Shown in pieces: positions 62,401 to 64,000 of a stretch of 64,000 bases of DNA. The stretch is from Atrichornis clamosus (Eukaryota > Chordata > Aves > Passeriformes > Menuridae), in NCBI GenBank assembly GCA_013400975.1, contig WBMZ01000225.1:1-64000 (forward strand), read 5' to 3'. Both the position numbers and the translations under genes were made by a program. Below the pieces are notes generated by a model. That model was not told the DNA's origin and made no database searches. It was given only the letters and a program-made list of their open reading frames with translations. How positions within the stretch are numbered: position 1 is the first letter of the stretch; each line of letters opens with the position of its first letter.

Positions 62401-64000
62401 ACTCACTAAGTGATGATAGGTAGTGTGGAACTGCAAAAATATTCACAGGCTTCTGTTTACTGGTTGGCTCAAGACAAAGTATTCCTGCCTGTTAACTGCT
62501 TGTCTTGGCTTCTTTTGTCCCAGGTGGTTTTGTAGCACCATGTCCTTGAAGGGTAATATGAACCCCCCAGAAAGCATCCTCATCTCATGGCTGAACAAAT
62601 CCAGAATGATGTCTTCGATATAAAACCTGGTCTTTCTTTTGCCATCTCTTTAAAGTATTCTTTGTATTAGCCCTTCCAGGAAGAAAAAAAGGAAACTTTG
62701 TTTCCATGGTATCACTCAACATATGGAGGGTTTTTGTCTATACAAAAATGATACTTCAGTCTCAGCATGGTGCTATTTGTGAGTCACCACAGCCAGACTG
62801 CGGAGGAGAGATGGGAGATTAAAGCAGGAGAGGGAGACACACACTGGAATTAAATACTGAGACACATTAACATCTGGGAAAAAACTGAGGAAAGGAGCTC
62901 AAACATTTCTAAAAGAAAATTATTTCTTCTGATGGAGAATTTCTTGATCTCACCTTTGGCATTTTATCTTGCTTCTGAAAAAAGTCCTGCTGTCATTCAC
63001 TACAACACTCCTGCCATGGGGTACATCAGCACTTAAAACTAGAGGCTGGACTACAAAATTTACTAAGACTTAATGTTCCAAGCTATTTTTATGTCCAGTT
63101 GCAAAATTATTCCTAGTAAAAAATAGTAAATTTTGATTATGGCATCTGTAAACAGTGTAATATCATGACATTTAAATTACAACAGGAATAATTCTGAAAT
63201 GTATTCTCTTCTGTTTTTCCATGCTGCATTTTTCAAATCATGAAAGACTTCTTATAAAAATACCAACAGATTCAAGTTTACTGGCCACAAAAAAAGGAAT
63301 AACAGATCTTCTTCAGGGACTATTTGTTCCTTCAAGTAGATTTAGTGCTGAGACAGCGTGGTAGTTAAAGCACAAACAGAGGCTATTGATAAAGTGGCAA
63401 TGCATAACAACGTTGTAATGTATTACAAAGGAGCAATTGCCTGCAGTTCATCGGTGTGGATTTGGCAACGAAGTTCTGCTTTACATATTCCAGGCACTAA
63501 GAACTTTGTGGCAGTCATTACAGGAGGTTCTTCTTCCCCTATAAAAGGGAAAAAAAAAAAGGTGAGGTTCATTAATTGAAACTGATTTTGTACTTGGTCA
63601 ACATTTCAGAAACAATGTAAAGAAAACTTATGAAAACCCTCTACACCATCCCCATACACTCCTGAGGCTGAACTACCACACTCAGTAACACCTCATCTAA
63701 AGAAACAATACCTTGTCCCCAGGCAGGACTTCTTAGGGAAGGCCTTCTTAGTGAATGGACCTAGTAAAGGTCTGGTTGTTGGTACTTCCCCAAAATTAAA
63801 CTGGTTTGAACTTCAGTTGAGGATGCCCAATATGATGGTCTCTTTGAGACTCTTTTCTTTGCAAATCAATAGTCTGCACAGGAACTGCACTGAAAGATGA
63901 CAAGTATTACAAATTATGTGACTTCTCATTTTAATTCAAAAGATTAACTTAAACAGTCCTTTAAAGAAGAAAGGAAGTATTTACTTTGAGATGCTAAATG
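59471..64000. other. AT-rich flank, no supported gene
   Basis: Only short ORFs occur. The one at 62084-62353 (plus, 89 codons) has balanced composition but no splice sites or recognisable domain. An A-rich run lies at 63550. Confidence 0.45.

Noticed and set aside
1..64000. CRISPR arrays, operons, riboswitches, tRNA and rRNA genes
   Set aside because: No regularly spaced direct repeats, cloverleaf consensus boxes or rRNA-like sequence were seen. The sequence is vertebrate in character.

Overview
The window looks like AT-rich vertebrate nuclear DNA, most likely from a bird. The evidence is four 5'-truncated LINE fragments with CR1-type 3' ends, several short avian-type ERV LTRs, one strong CpG island at about 53.2-54.6 kb, and no dense coding. 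There is no bacterial, plasmid or phage architecture, and I saw no rRNA, tRNA or CRISPR array.

The main inferred unit is a spliced gene on the minus strand. It starts in the CpG island at about 54.2 kb and runs down to about 15 kb. Reading the minus strand by splice-site consensus and reading-frame phase, I assembled a tentative model: one non-coding first exon, then 15 coding exons (50706 to 15228) whose phases join without a frame break and give about 378 residues. Several internal exons are very short (22-36 nt). I do not recognise the protein and see no catalytic motif, signal peptide or clear membrane segment. Individual exons vary greatly in support. The best are the 5' exon donor at 54160, the start-containing exon at 50455-50727, the 42 kb pair, and the 3' exons at 23.3, 18.9 and 17.9 kb. 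Microexons and choices between tandem acceptors were partly selected to keep frame, so the model needs transcript evidence.

Layout. 1-15 kb: AT-rich sequence with one CR1 copy, simple repeats and no supported gene, apart from a competing terminal exon at 13.3 kb. 15-24 kb: 3' exons of the model, with an antisense solo LTR at 15.9-16.25 kb in the last intron. 24-34 kb: small exons, one CR1 and two GC-rich intronic blocks (29.0-29.4 and 31.6-31.75 kb). 35.0-35.96 kb: two unrelated LTR-like pieces side by side. 37.2-37.4 kb: a GC-rich block ending at a strong minus-strand donor, possibly an alternative promoter. 40.4-41.05 kb: the longest CR1. 42-51 kb: 5' coding exons. 53.2-54.6 kb: CpG-island promoter. 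54.6-64 kb: upstream AT-rich DNA with one CR1 and two unexplained ORFs.

Most open reading frames of 60-110 codons are chance products of AT-rich or GC-rich composition and were left out.
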